DNA of 64,000 nt from Austwickia chelonae (GCF_003391095.1 NZ_CP031447.1:620001-684000); one strand, 5' to 3'; positions 18,013-28,744 are shown, counted from the stretch's first letter. Translations and numbers: made by a program. Notes: generated by a model from the sequence alone, not told the origin.

Positions 18013-19026
18013 TCAGAAGTACCAGGGGAAGGGCGACCAGTCGGGGGCACGTTTCTCCAGGAACTGGTCACGGCCCTCGACGGCTTCATCCGTCATATAG
18101 GCCAGACGGGTTGCCTCCCCGGCGAAAACCTGCTGACCGACCAAACCGTCGTCGACCAGGTTGAAAGCGAATTTCAACATTCGCTGAGCCTGCGGCGACT
18201 TGCCCAGGATCTCCCGGGCGACCTCAAGGGCTTCGGTTTCCAGCTCGGCGTGTTCGCACACCAGGTTGACCGCGCCCATCCGCTGCATGTCCTCGGCAGA
18301 GTACGTGCGGCCCAGGAAGAAGATCTCCCGAGCAAATTTCTGCCCCACCATCCGCGCGAGATAGGCCGAGCCGTATCCGGCGTCGAAGGAACCCACGTCC
18401 GCATCGGTCTGTTTGAAACGGGCATGCTCCCGGGAGGCCAGGGTCAGGTCGCAGACGACGTGCAACGAATGTCCACCTCCGGCGGCCCAACCGTTGACCA
18501 GGGCGATCACCACCTTCGGCATCGTCCGGATCAGCCGTTGCACCTCCAGGATGTGCAGACGTCCGCCCTCGGCCTTGACCCGGGCCTCGTCCACCGATGA
18601 TGCGGTCTCGTCGCCGGCCGTGGTGGCATTCTCCGAGGCGTACTGATACCCGCTACGGCCACGGATCCGCTGGTCACCGCCAGTGCAGAAGGCCCATTTG
18701 TCCGCTGCTCCGGTGCCCTGGGGTCCGGGCCCGTTCCCGGTGAGCAGGACCGCTCCGACGTCCGGGGTCATCCGGGCGTGGTCCAAGGCTCGGTAGAGCT
18801 CGTCCACGGTGTGGGGGCGAAAAGCGTTCATCACCTCCGGACGGTCGAAGGCGATGCGTACGGCGCCCAGGGTGCGCCCCGGAACCGGCCCTGGAAGGAC
18901 GCAGCGGTGGTAAGTGATGTCGGTGAACTCGAACCCCGGTACCGGGGCCCAGGCCTCCGGGTCGAAGGTCGGCGAGATCGGTCGTGAGGTCGAGTTCTCG
19001 GCTGGTGTCATGGCGTCACTGGTCAC
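18013..19026 (-). CDS. menB: 1,4-dihydroxy-2-naphthoyl-CoA synthase
   Basis: Crotonase-fold enzyme that cyclises succinylbenzoyl-CoA in menaquinone synthesis. The GGDQ motif is at 116-119, the oxyanion-hole segment reads GWAAGGGHSLH, and DVGSFDAGYG fits MenB. At 337 aa it is the longer actinobacterial form with an N-terminal extension and an insert after GGDQ. The GTG at 19026 is favoured because a TAGGAT box ends 7 bases before it, as for a leaderless mRNA; ATG 19011 is the alternative. Confidence 0.93.
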   Translation of the reverse strand: MTSDAMTPAENSTSRPISPTFDPEAWAPVPGFEFTDITYHRCVLPGPVPGRTLGAVRIAFDRPEVMNAFRPHTVDELYRALDHARMTPDVGAVLLTGNGPGPQGTGAADKWAFCTGGDQRIRGRSGYQYASENATTAGDETASSVDEARVKAEGGRLHILEVQRLIRTMPKVVIALVNGWAAGGGHSLHVVCDLTLASREHARFKQTDADVGSFDAGYGSAYLARMVGQKFAREIFFLGRTYSAEDMQRMGAVNLVCEHAELETEALEVAREILGKSPQAQRMLKFAFNLVDDGLVGQQVFAGEATRLAYMTDEAVEGRDQFLEKRAPDWSPFPWYF

Positions 19027-19033
19027 ATCGCCG

Positions 19034-19039
19034 ATCCTA
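19034..19039 (-). promoter_or_regulatory. menB: -10 box of menB (leaderless type)
   Basis: TAGGAT read on the minus strand, 7 bases before the menB GTG, with no ribosome site between. This supports the GTG start and a leaderless transcript. Confidence 0.55.
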
Positions 19040-19217
19040 GGTGGACCTTCTCAGGGGTGACACGGGGTCGTTCTGAGGTCGGCGACAGGCCGGTGCGGAT
19101 GAATCCGCCTGTCCCCAGGTGAAAAAGCTTCGGAAATGGTTGATAGCGGCCGATGTGACACATGCAGGAGCCACATTCACCGGACCCGCACCGGCACACA
19201 CCCCGAGGGAGCCGCTC

Positions 19218-21239
19218 ATGGCCCGCCGTATCCTCGTCGTCCCGTTGACCCCCGGGGCGGGAGTCACCTCTGCCTGCCTCGGGCTGGTCCACGCCCTGGA
19301 AGGACGACACCTGTCGGTGGGCTTCGCCAAACCTTTCGGGGACATACGCGGTGCCGTTGAGGACAGCTCAACCAGCTTGTTCCGCTTGGCGACCTCGTTA
19401 CGGCCACCGCAGCCCATCGATGCCGCAGACCTGGAGAACAGGCTTGCCCTGGGACGGGTCTCTGGCGTGATGACCAATGCCGTGGAGTTGATCGCCGAAC
19501 TCGACGACGAACACCAGATCCTCGTACTGGAGGGGATGGTGCCCTCCCGGGAACAGTTCTACGCCAGCAGGATGAACGGCGAACTCGCCCGTTCGCTCGA
19601 CACCGAGGTCGTTCTCGTCGGAACGGTGGATGCCGGTAATGTCACCCGTTTCGCCGAATTCGCGGCCACCGTCGCCCAGATCTATCGCGTACATGGTCAG
19701 AGCAGAGTCGTCGGTGTCGTCGCCAACCGGGTCCCCGAGGGTGTCGACCACGGTGAACTGGCCGACGCCCTCCAGTCGCACGACCTGATGTGTGCGGCGA
19801 TCGTCGACGACTACGACGAATTCGGAAGGCCGCGTGTCGCCGACCTGGTGCGTGAACTCGAGCTCGATGCGCTCTCCGGTGATCTCTCCAGGAGGGTCTC
19901 CTCGACCGTCATCGCCGCACAGACCATTCCGGGTTTCCTCCCGTACTTGACCGAGGGTGCTCTCGTCGTGGCCCCCGGCGACCGACACGACGTGCTCATG
20001 GCCGTAGCCCTGGCCGAGTCTGCCGGGATCCGGCTGGCCGGTCTGCTGATGACAGTGGGTGTCCACCCCGACCCGCAGGTGATGAGCCTGATCGAGCCGG
20101 CGCTCTCCGGAGAACTGCCTTTACTGGCCACCGGAGATGCGACCTTCCCGGTTGCCAGCCGCATCGTGAACATGGACCACAGCATCCCGGCCGATGACGA
20201 AGTACGGGCACGCCGGGTGATGGAGACCGTCGCGCAGAACTACGTTCCGGCCTTCCTCGATACCTTGTCCCAGCGCAGGCAGACCACTCGCACGACCCCT
20301 GCCCAGCTCCACGCCCACTTGCGGGCCCAGATGTCTCGTGGGCACGTACACCTGGCCATCACCGATGTCACCGATCACCGGATGATGCGGGCCCTCTACC
20401 TGCTGCAACGTCACGAAGCCCTGCGTTTCACCGCCTTGGTCAGCCAAGCCGTCCTGGACGAGCAACTGGCGCTCTTCGGTGAACGCAGACTCCCCATCAA
20501 CGTGCGCGTGGTCGACCCGGCAGAGGAATCGGCCACGGCCACGGCACTGCATCAGGAGCTGACAGCGGCTGGTCTCCATCTCGACAAGGACTCACCCCTG
20601 TTGCACGCGCTGGCGCTCGTCCGTGACAGGGAGGTCGACGGTGTGGTGGGCGGCCTGAACGACACCCGGTCCCACTTCCTCGACACGATCCGAACCGTGA
20701 TCCCCCTGGTCGCCGAAGCCCCGGTGATCTCGGCGGCCCAGGCCGTCCTGTTACCCGACGAGGTCGTCTTCGTCGCCGACACTCTGTTCACCGCGCATCC
20801 GGATGCCGCCACCTCCGCAGCCATCGCGATCCGGACGGCGGAGACCGCCCGCATGTGTGGCGTGCCGCCCTATGTGGCTTTCATCGCGCCGAGCTCGTCG
20901 TCACCGACCGCGGACCAGGATCGAGAAACGATTGCCGCCGCACGAGCGATCCTGGCGGAGCAGCGTCCTGACCTGGCAACCTGCGGGCCGCTCTCCTTCC
21001 ACCAGGCCTCAGCAGAGGTCGCTTCCGAGCAAGGGCGCCCCTCGGTCTTCATCTTCTCCGATGTCGCCTCTGCGGCGGCCACCGCGAAAGCACTCGACCA
21101 AGGCACCGGCACCCGGGTCTACCCGCCACTGCTCCAAGGGCTGTCTACGGCGGCGAACTTGCTGCCCAAGGATGCAGACGTCGATCAGATCATGGATCTC
21201 ATCGTGGCGACCGCCGTCCAAGCCGCCGATCTGGGGTGA
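19218..21239 (+). CDS. Pta-like protein (long form: DRTGG plus PTA_PTB region) with degenerate motifs
   Basis: 673 aa from the ATG at 19218, preceded by GAGGGAG; the upstream open frame is not conserved. Overall layout follows long phosphate acetyltransferases: an N-terminal BioD-like domain, a middle DRTGG domain and a C-terminal PTA_PTB domain ending LLQGLSTAANLLPKDADVD. However the N-terminal P-loop is TPGAGVTSA with no lysine, the serine/glycine loop after VAFIAPSS is shortened, and the SPVAG-type loop before the VFIFSD strand is missing. No ackA lies nearby. It may not make acetyl-phosphate; a scaffold or regulatory role is possible. It is divergent from menB and followed by menC. Confidence 0.75.
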   Translation: MARRILVVPLTPGAGVTSACLGLVHALEGRHLSVGFAKPFGDIRGAVEDSSTSLFRLATSLRPPQPIDAADLENRLALGRVSGVMTNAVELIAELDDEHQILVLEGMVPSREQFYASRMNGELARSLDTEVVLVGTVDAGNVTRFAEFAATVAQIYRVHGQSRVVGVVANRVPEGVDHGELADALQSHDLMCAAIVDDYDEFGRPRVADLVRELELDALSGDLSRRVSSTVIAAQTIPGFLPYLTEGALVVAPGDRHDVLMAVALAESAGIRLAGLLMTVGVHPDPQVMSLIEPALSGELPLLATGDATFPVASRIVNMDHSIPADDEVRARRVMETVAQNYVPAFLDTLSQRRQTTRTTPAQLHAHLRAQMSRGHVHLAITDVTDHRMMRALYLLQRHEALRFTALVSQAVLDEQLALFGERRLPINVRVVDPAEESATATALHQELTAAGLHLDKDSPLLHALALVRDREVDGVVGGLNDTRSHFLDTIRTVIPLVAEAPVISAAQAVLLPDEVVFVADTLFTAHPDAATSAAIAIRTAETARMCGVPPYVAFIAPSSSSPTADQDRETIAAARAILAEQRPDLATCGPLSFHQASAEVASEQGRPSVFIFSDVASAAATAKALDQGTGTRVYPPLLQGLSTAANLLPKDADVDQIMDLIVATAVQAADLG

Positions 21240-21265
21240 GCCGGAAAAGCGCTGGGATATCCGGT

Positions 21266-21271
21266 TAGCCT
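21266..21271 (+). promoter_or_regulatory. menC: -10 box of menC (leaderless type)
   Basis: TAGCCT ends 6 bases before the menC ATG at 21278, inside the 38-bp gap after the Pta-like gene and with no ribosome site. It implies independent, leaderless transcription of menC. Confidence 0.5.
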
Positions 21272-21277
21272 GGGCAG

Positions 21278-22294
21278 ATGTCTGACCCCTGCGCCGACCG
21301 GTTCGTCCTTGCGCCGCCGGATCTTCCGGATCTCCTCGCCGGGGCACGAGTCGTCCGAATTCCTCTACGGGTTCGTTTCCGAGGTGTGGAGGAACGTGAG
21401 GCGCTGCTGCTTCACGGCCCCGCGGGTTGGGGAGAGTTCGCGCCCTTCCTGGAATACGCGGACGACGAGGCGGCCCGGTGGCTCGGTGCAGCGGTGGAAG
21501 CAGCCTGGACAGGGCATCCTGGGCCCTGCCGCTCCACCGTGGCGGTGAATGCAACGATCCCTGCCATCGCCCCGGCACAGGTGACCTCGGTCCTGGCCAG
21601 ATACGACGGTTGTCGCACGGCCAAGGTCAAGGTCGCCGAGCACGGGCAGACCCTGGCGGATGACCTGGCCCGAGTGGCCGAGGTGCGCGCGCTGATGGGG
21701 CCAGCTGCCCGGATACGGGTCGATGCGAATGGCGCCTGGACGGTGGACCAGGCCGTGGAAGCGATCTCCCGGCTGGCCAGACATGGCCTGGAGTATGTCG
21801 AACAACCGTGCGCGAGGGTGGAAGAACTCGCTCGACTACGGAGGGAACTGGCCGTCTCCGGGATCGACGTCCCGATCGCTGCGGACGAGTCGATCCGTAA
21901 GGCAGGCGACCCCATGGCGGTCCGTGACCTGGGCGCGGCAGATCTGATCGTGGTGAAAGTCGCTCCGCTGGGGGGTGTCCGTCGAGCTCTGCAGGTCGTG
22001 GAACAGGCCGGACTGCCAGCTGTGGTCTCCAGCGCTTTGGACACGTCAGTGGGTATCAGTGCTGGACTGGCCTTGGCGGCAGCACTGCCTCAACTCGAAT
22101 ACGCCTGTGGCTTAGGCACTTTAGAGCTGGCAGCCGGGGATGTCGCGGCCGACCCCCTGGTTCCGGTCAGTGGTGACCTCCACGTGCGCCGGCCGGAGTG
22201 CGACGAAGAACTCCTGGAACGATGGGCCGCGCCACCGGAGCGGGTGACCTGGTGGCGGGACCGGCTGACCCGCTGCCACCAGCTGCTGAACTGA
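21278..22294 (+). CDS. menC: o-Succinylbenzoate synthase
   Basis: Enolase-superfamily enzyme that dehydrates SHCHC to o-succinylbenzoate. The catalytic lysine pair is in KVKVAE, the metal ligands follow in RVDANGAW, EYVEQP and IAADES, and the second base lysine is in IVVKVAPLGG. At 338 aa it has the usual length of the actinobacterial enzyme. The ATG at 21278 has no ribosome site but is correctly spaced from a -10 box. It is convergent with cobS. Confidence 0.93.
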   Translation: MSDPCADRFVLAPPDLPDLLAGARVVRIPLRVRFRGVEEREALLLHGPAGWGEFAPFLEYADDEAARWLGAAVEAAWTGHPGPCRSTVAVNATIPAIAPAQVTSVLARYDGCRTAKVKVAEHGQTLADDLARVAEVRALMGPAARIRVDANGAWTVDQAVEAISRLARHGLEYVEQPCARVEELARLRRELAVSGIDVPIAADESIRKAGDPMAVRDLGAADLIVVKVAPLGGVRRALQVVEQAGLPAVVSSALDTSVGISAGLALAAALPQLEYACGLGTLELAAGDVAADPLVPVSGDLHVRRPECDEELLERWAAPPERVTWWRDRLTRCHQLLN

Positions 22295-22324
22295 CCCCGC
22301 TTCGTCCTCTCGCAGCCCAGCGGA

Positions 22325-23176
22325 TCAGAGCAACACCACCAGGAACAGGACGACCGCAGCAGCCTCGACCAATGCCCCCAGCACGTCCCCGGTGATTCCG
22401 CCCAGGCGGTGGACGACGAAGGACAGGACGAGTTCACAGGCCAGCATGGCACCGAGAACAGCACCCAAGGCGCCTATCGGGATCGACGTCCCCGGGAGAA
22501 GCGGACTCCCACCGGTGGCGGCAAAGGCCGATACGGACAGGATGGCAGCCGCAGTGACCGCCCAACACAGGAACCACCGGTACCAGGGGACCGCACCAGC
22601 GACAGCCTCGCCGAGCCCCTCAGGCCTGGCAGCGGGGACACCGGCCCGGGTGCCGGTCGCCAGCGCAGCCCGGGATGCCGCGATGAGCACAGCGGCGACA
22701 GCCCACCCCCAGGGCCGGACAAGAACCGCTCCGAGGCAAGCCGCCTGCAACCCCAGCACGACGATCAGTGCGGAAGCACCCATCGGCCCGACATCACCAC
22801 GGCGCATGACGTCCAGCGCCCGCTCCCGATCCCATGAGACACCCAGCCCGTCGACGGTGTCGGCCAACCCGTCGGCGTGGATGGCCCGGGTCAGGGCCAG
22901 AACAAGCCCGACGGTGACGAACCCTGCCGCGGTGGGAGGAACCCCCGCGTGCGCGAGCAGCCCGCCGACAGCCGCAGAGAACAATGCCACCGGGACCATG
23001 ACCACCGGACCGATGATCATCGCCCAGCCGGCGACCCGGCGGTTGACCGCGGTCGGCGGCGGAGTCGGCAGGATCGTCAAAGTTCCCGCAGCCAAGGCGA
23101 AGGCGTCACCAGGCAGGGCCCCTGGCCCCTGACCGGGGCGGGATTTCGAGGGGCTGGAGCCCTGCCCTGCGCTCAT
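22325..23176 (-). CDS. cobS: Adenosylcobinamide-GDP ribazoletransferase (cobalamin synthase)
   Basis: Integral membrane enzyme joining adenosylcobinamide-GDP and alpha-ribazole in the last steps of cobalamin assembly. The signature DGLADTVDGLG and RRGDVGPMGA are clear, followed by several hydrophobic helices. 283 aa. The ATG at 23176 overlaps the cobT stop by 4 bp (ATGA). Confidence 0.93.
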   Translation of the reverse strand: MSAGQGSSPSKSRPGQGPGALPGDAFALAAGTLTILPTPPPTAVNRRVAGWAMIIGPVVMVPVALFSAAVGGLLAHAGVPPTAAGFVTVGLVLALTRAIHADGLADTVDGLGVSWDRERALDVMRRGDVGPMGASALIVVLGLQAACLGAVLVRPWGWAVAAVLIAASRAALATGTRAGVPAARPEGLGEAVAGAVPWYRWFLCWAVTAAAILSVSAFAATGGSPLLPGTSIPIGALGAVLGAMLACELVLSFVVHRLGGITGDVLGALVEAAAVVLFLVVLL

Positions 23177-24309
23177 GACAACGGTGCCTCGGTGGTGGTG
23201 ACGGGGTGATCGACATCGGTGAGCTCGCTGAGCAGTGCGAGATCTCTGATGCCGGCAACAGCTGTGCGCAGGATCGGTACGGCGCAGACGGCGCCGCTGC
23301 CTTCGCCGAGCCGCATGCCCAGGTCGACGATCGGCACGAGCCCGAGCTGCTGCAAGGCCAATCCACAGGCCGGTTCAGGGGAAAGATGACCGGCCCGCAT
23401 CCATGCGCGAGTCCCCGGCTGGAGGGATTCGGCCATGACGGCTTCAGCAGCAGAGATGACCCCGTCGACGAGGACCGGGACGCCGCGGCGGGCAGCCCCC
23501 GTCATGAAGCCGGTAGCAGCGGCGAGATCGGCGGATCCGAGCGCAGCCAACCGGTGCAAGGGATCGTGACGGCGCTCGCCGACCCGGGCTATCCCGGTGT
23601 CGATGACCTCGGTCTTGCGGCGCATCCCCTCGTCGTCGATGCCGGTTCCCCGTCCGGTGACGGCGGCAACGGGCAGGTCGTAGGTGGCGGCGATGAGCGC
23701 GGTGGCTGCGGTGGTGTTCCCGATACCGACATCGCCGGCGATGAGGAGCTGTGCGCCGTCGGCGATCTCTTCTGCAGCGATGCGGTCGCCCAGCGCGAGT
23801 GCTTCTCTGGTCTCGTCGAGGGTGAGGGCGTCCCGCAGGTGGAAGGGTTCGCTGCCGCGTCGGATCTTGGCCACCGGGGTGGCGTGAGCGGCCGGTGGGA
23901 TGTCGATGTCGTCCAGGCAGGAGATGTCGACGATGCGTACCTGGATGCCGTGGGCCGCCGCCAGTGCGTTGACTCCGGCTGCGCCCTGGGCGACGCCGGT
24001 GGCGATGGCGGTGGTGACCTCCGAGGGGTAGGCGGAGACTCCGTGAGCGGCGACGCCGTGGTCACCGGCGAAGACGACGACGCGGACGTCGTTCAGCTGG
24101 GCAGGTGGGAGCTGTCCTTGGCAGGCGCTGATCCAGGCTGCGAGCTCTTCGAGTCGCCCGAAGGCGCCGAGTGGTTTGGCCTGAGCATCGCTGTATCGGC
24201 GGGCGTTCTCGTACGTCTGGGGCGATGGTGGCGGCAGATAGGGCGCCTGGCCGGTGTCAGGGGCCTGGGTGAGGAGGGTGGCGTCAGCGGTGGTGTTGGT
24301 GGTGTTCAT
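23173..24309 (-). CDS. cobT: Nicotinate-nucleotide-dimethylbenzimidazole phosphoribosyltransferase
   Basis: Makes alpha-ribazole phosphate from dimethylbenzimidazole and nicotinate mononucleotide, the substrate side of the CobS step. 378 aa from the ATG at 24309; the open frame upstream overlaps the methyltransferase gene and is not used. Motifs: FAGDHGVAAHGVSAYP, GDVGIGNTTAA, GRGTGIDDEG and VDGVISAAEA, with HLSPEP and LGMRLGEGSGA near the C-terminus. It overlaps both neighbours by 4 bp, forming a tight three-gene operon. Confidence 0.93.
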   Translation of the reverse strand: MNTTNTTADATLLTQAPDTGQAPYLPPPSPQTYENARRYSDAQAKPLGAFGRLEELAAWISACQGQLPPAQLNDVRVVVFAGDHGVAAHGVSAYPSEVTTAIATGVAQGAAGVNALAAAHGIQVRIVDISCLDDIDIPPAAHATPVAKIRRGSEPFHLRDALTLDETREALALGDRIAAEEIADGAQLLIAGDVGIGNTTAATALIAATYDLPVAAVTGRGTGIDDEGMRRKTEVIDTGIARVGERRHDPLHRLAALGSADLAAATGFMTGAARRGVPVLVDGVISAAEAVMAESLQPGTRAWMRAGHLSPEPACGLALQQLGLVPIVDLGMRLGEGSGAVCAVPILRTAVAGIRDLALLSELTDVDHPVTTTEAPLS

Positions 24310-25589
24310 GCAGTGTGCTCCGACGTGGTGTGCGTGGTGGGTCGGGGTTCGACGGCGAGGAAGTACTGTTTGTCGCCGACCCTGGTGATGATGCAGGTGA
24401 GTTCGTTGCCGCGTCCGTCGAGTCGGAGATCCTTGCGGAGTCGGTCGGCGTCGAGGGTGATACCGCGTTTCTTGATGGTGAGGCGCCCGATGTCCTGGCT
24501 CCGGAGCCAGTGACGCAGCGTCTTGTGCTGTAGAGGCATCGCGGCGCTGATCTGGTATCGCCGCGCGTAAGCGACCTCGGAGGGGCTCGCTGCGGTCACA
24601 TAACCGGCTCCTGCGGCGAGTTCTGTTCCGTCGGTGGCGGCGACGAGAGCACCGGTGAGCCCGGCGCGGACAACGGCTTTGTCCGGGTCCCAGATCCAGT
24701 CGCCTTCGGAGGGGGCCGCCGTGGCGGTGGGGCGATCCTGGCCGGGAAGGGCATCGCGTTCGGTGAGGGTGATGTCGACGGCGGGGGCACTGCCGTCGGC
24801 CGACGGCGGGCGCAGGACCAGAGCGCTCCGGCCTGCTTCGGTGACCAGTGGGCCCCACCACAGAGTGCATTCGAGGACTTCTCCGGCGTAGGAGGTCCAC
24901 TGGGCTTCGCAGCCTGCCGGGACGGCGGAGTGGGCGAGGGAGGGACTGAGCTTGGCCCCGGTGGCGGGGACTCGGGCGGCGGTCTCCACCAGGGTGTTGA
25001 AGGAGGGGGTGAGCTCGTCGAGACGGAAGGTGCGGCGGGTCCGTCCTTGGGCGTCGTGACGTCCGGGGCTGCGGCGGGCCGGATCGAACCAGGCGCCGTC
25101 GGTAAGCGCGGTGATCTCGTCGGCGATCGCGGCGGCATCACCGACGCGGGTGCGGGAATCGGGGAAGTAGCGCAGGTTGGTCCCGGCGATGGCGGCGGTG
25201 GCGGGGTCCTGGTCGACGGCGGTGACCTGTAGTCCCAGTGCGGACATGGCCATGGCGTCGGCGCCGATCCCGCAGCCGAGGTCCCAGACATGTTCGATCC
25301 CGGCTTGGCGGTATCGGGAGGCATGCCGAGCGCCCAGCTCGAGGCGAGTGGCTTGTTCGAGCCCGTCGGAGGTGAAGAGCATCCCGGCGGCGAAGTCGCC
25401 GAGTTTTCCTTGGGCTCGGGCCCGTAGACGGCATTGGGTGAGTGCGGCCGAGACCAGCTCGGGGTCGTATCCGGCTTCGCGGAGGGACGCGCCCAGGTGG
25501 AGCGCGGTGGCGTCGTCATAGGGCGGGAGCGAGCTGAGTAAGGCCCATCCTTCGGGGGAGAGCAGTTTTTCGACGACGCCTATATCCAT
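24306..25589 (-). CDS. Class I SAM-dependent methyltransferase with C-terminal THUMP-like domain
   Basis: 427 aa. SAM motif I is VWDLGCGIGADAMA, VTAVDQDP holds the acidic residue of motif II, and WFDPARRSPG resembles the DPPR/DPAR motif IV of RNA methyltransferases. The C-terminal KKRGITLDADRLRKDLRLDG region fits the THUMP-like domain of this actinobacterial family. The substrate is unknown, probably RNA. ATG 25589 is chosen because AGGA lies about 8 bases upstream; ATG 25598 would overlap that site. Its 4-bp overlap with cobT couples it to cobalamin genes, though no corrin role is evident. Confidence 0.85.
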   Translation of the reverse strand: MDIGVVEKLLSPEGWALLSSLPPYDDATALHLGASLREAGYDPELVSAALTQCRLRARAQGKLGDFAAGMLFTSDGLEQATRLELGARHASRYRQAGIEHVWDLGCGIGADAMAMSALGLQVTAVDQDPATAAIAGTNLRYFPDSRTRVGDAAAIADEITALTDGAWFDPARRSPGRHDAQGRTRRTFRLDELTPSFNTLVETAARVPATGAKLSPSLAHSAVPAGCEAQWTSYAGEVLECTLWWGPLVTEAGRSALVLRPPSADGSAPAVDITLTERDALPGQDRPTATAAPSEGDWIWDPDKAVVRAGLTGALVAATDGTELAAGAGYVTAASPSEVAYARRYQISAAMPLQHKTLRHWLRSQDIGRLTIKKRGITLDADRLRKDLRLDGRGNELTCIITRVGDKQYFLAVEPRPTTHTTSEHTA

Positions 25590-25787
25590 GGTGTTCATCC
25601 TGCCGCACCCGGTACGGCTCCGGCTCATGCCCTGGCCGACGGCGTGGGGTGCGTCGGGTCGGTGAGCCGTGGTGGGCCTGTCCCGCTGGGTGACAGATCC
25701 GTGGTCCTGAGGGGTGGTGAGGCGAGTTCTCCTCGGGGACGGGCGGTCCGAGGAATATGCGGCAGTTTGAGCGCGTGACGCTCCGTG

Positions 25788-25814
25788 TTGGCACTCGAGT
25801 TGACCGAGTGCTAA
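25788..25814 (+). promoter_or_regulatory. CIRCE operator 1 (HrcA site)
   Basis: TTGGCACTC, nine bases, GAGTGCTAA: the classical CIRCE inverted repeat with one change in the left arm. CIRCE is bound by the HrcA repressor and gives heat induction of groES/groEL. It lies 194 bases before the groES start. Confidence 0.95.
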
Positions 25815-25833
25815 GGCCGGGCCTAAATTCGCT

Positions 25834-25860
25834 TTAGCACTCCATGCGGGCAAGTGCTAA
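25834..25860 (+). promoter_or_regulatory. CIRCE operator 2 (HrcA site)
   Basis: TTAGCACTC, nine bases, AAGTGCTAA: a second CIRCE with one change in the right arm, its centre 46 bp from that of the first. Two tandem sites suggest tight HrcA control of groES. Confidence 0.95.
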
Positions 25861-26007
25861 TAGCAGTCGTCCGCAGCGGAGTGGATCAAGATCGCTTCCG
25901 TACAGCGTGCTTGGCGACCCCCGCGACGGCGTCAGGTGTGCGCAGGGAGCAGCCCATCAGTCCACCCGTGCCCCAGGCGGGCACGGCCGAAGCGAAAGGT
26001 TCCTACC

Positions 26008-26304
26008 GTGTCGGTTTCCATCAAGCCGCTCGAGGACCGCATCGTCGTCAAGTCCAGCGAGGCCGAGCAGACCACCGCATCCGGACTGGTCATCCCGGAC
26101 ACTGCCAAGGAGAAGCCCCAGGAGGGCGAGGTCCTCGCCGTGGGCCCCGGGCGTGTCGACGACAACGGCAACCGCATCCCGCTCGACGTCAAGGTCGGCG
26201 ACAAGGTCATCTACAGCAAGTACGGCGGCACCGAGGTCAAGTTCTCGGGCGAGGAGTTCCTCATCCTCTCCGCTCGCGACGTTCTCGCGATCGTCGAGCG
26301 CTGA
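26008..26304 (+). CDS. groES: Co-chaperonin GroES
   Basis: 98-aa lid protein of the chaperonin. The sequence matches the family throughout: [12 protein letters not shown] at the start, [18 protein letters not shown] (the mobile loop), [16 protein letters not shown] and [11 protein letters not shown] at the end. The GTG at 26008 is the start that gives the family N-terminus, with an AAAGG site upstream; the frame is open further but non-conserved. Controlled by the two CIRCE boxes upstream and followed by groEL after 130 bp. Confidence 0.96.
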   Translation: MSVSIKPLEDRIVVKSSEAEQTTASGLVIPDTAKEKPQEGEVLAVGPGRVDDNGNRIPLDVKVGDKVIYSKYGGTEVKFSGEEFLILSARDVLAIVER

Positions 26305-26383
26305 ACCGCTCGTAGGCAAGACCTCTGACGGCGCCCCGGCCCACCTTCCACCAGGTGCGCGCCGGGGCGTGCGTCGTTCGTGA

Positions 26384-28051
<1,668 letters not shown>

Positions 28052-28068
28052 CCTGAGGTGACGACCGA

Positions 28069-28106
28069 CGGATGGCCCGCCCCCGGAGTCGGGGGCGGGC
28101 CATCCG
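28069..28106 (+). terminator. Strong terminator after groEL
   Basis: A perfect 17-bp GC-rich stem (28069-28085 with 28090-28106) with loop GAGT, 17 bases after the groEL stop. It also lies beyond the convergent whiB end and may serve both strands. Confidence 0.85.
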
Positions 28107-28143
28107 TTGCTCTGACTGCGGGTTAGGCTGGAACAGTCGAGGG

Positions 28144-28440
28144 TCAGCTCGCTGCGGGAACCTGTCTCTCGGTGAGGTGGATGGACTCTCGCTCGTCCTC
28201 GGTGAGGGCTCCCCAGACTCCGTAGGGTTCTCGGACCTTCAGGGCATGGGCGCGGCACTCGATCAGGACCGCACACCGCCGGCAGACGTTCTTGGCCGCT
28301 TCGTCGCGGCGTCTGCGGGCGGAGCCACGTTCACCTTCTGGATGGAAGAAGACATCGGGGTCCGATGTCCGGCACCTGCCGGCGAACTGCCATTCCCACT
28401 GGTCGGCTAGGGGTCCGGGCAGCCTCGATATCTCGGCCAC
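28144..28440 (-). CDS. WhiB-family transcriptional regulator (WhiB3-like by synteny)
   Basis: 98-aa Fe-S regulator. The four cluster cysteines are C23, C53, C56 and C62 (C...CX2CX5C), followed by the WhiB turn YGVWGALTEDER, here with alanine where GVWGG is usual. The position between groEL1 and sigD is that of whiB3 in mycobacteria, a redox-responsive partner of the main sigma factor; equivalence is inferred from order only. The GTG start at 28440 follows AAGGAGA. Confidence 0.92.
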   Translation of the reverse strand: MAEISRLPGPLADQWEWQFAGRCRTSDPDVFFHPEGERGSARRRRDEAAKNVCRRCAVLIECRAHALKVREPYGVWGALTEDERESIHLTERQVPAAS

Positions 28441-28744
28441 GATGTCTCCTTATGGGTGAGGGTCCACCAGGTTGCCGCGTTCTGGTCGGCGTCTGGCAAG
28501 GTGAATGAGAGAATCTCTCTTCATCGGTAGTCGGACGCACGCCCGACCGGGCGTCATGTCACGGGATACCCGCTGAGGGGTGGGCCAAAACCTCTGGTAG
28601 GAAGAAAGACCTGCCCATGAGCCAACAGTCAGGAGAACAGCCTGTGATCGGGGTGCTGTGGGCGTCAGCCATCCGTGAAGAACCCGACCGGCGAAACGCT
28701 TGCATCGGTAGCCGTGCCAGCGGACAGGAGAGGGAGTTCGACGG
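28441..28744. other. Divergent intergenic region between whiB and sigD
   Basis: A 304-bp region between two divergent regulatory genes. It holds an odd palindrome GAGAGAATCTCTC at about 28507-28519 and a strong GGAGAGGGAG ribosome site before sigD. No convincing coding sequence was seen, so it is read as the two-way promoter region. Confidence 0.6.

Noticed and set aside
25590-25787. Possible cobalamin riboswitch before the methyltransferase/cobT/cobS operon
   Set aside because: No B12-box-like GCCACTG sequence or suitable fold was seen on the minus strand upstream of 25589.
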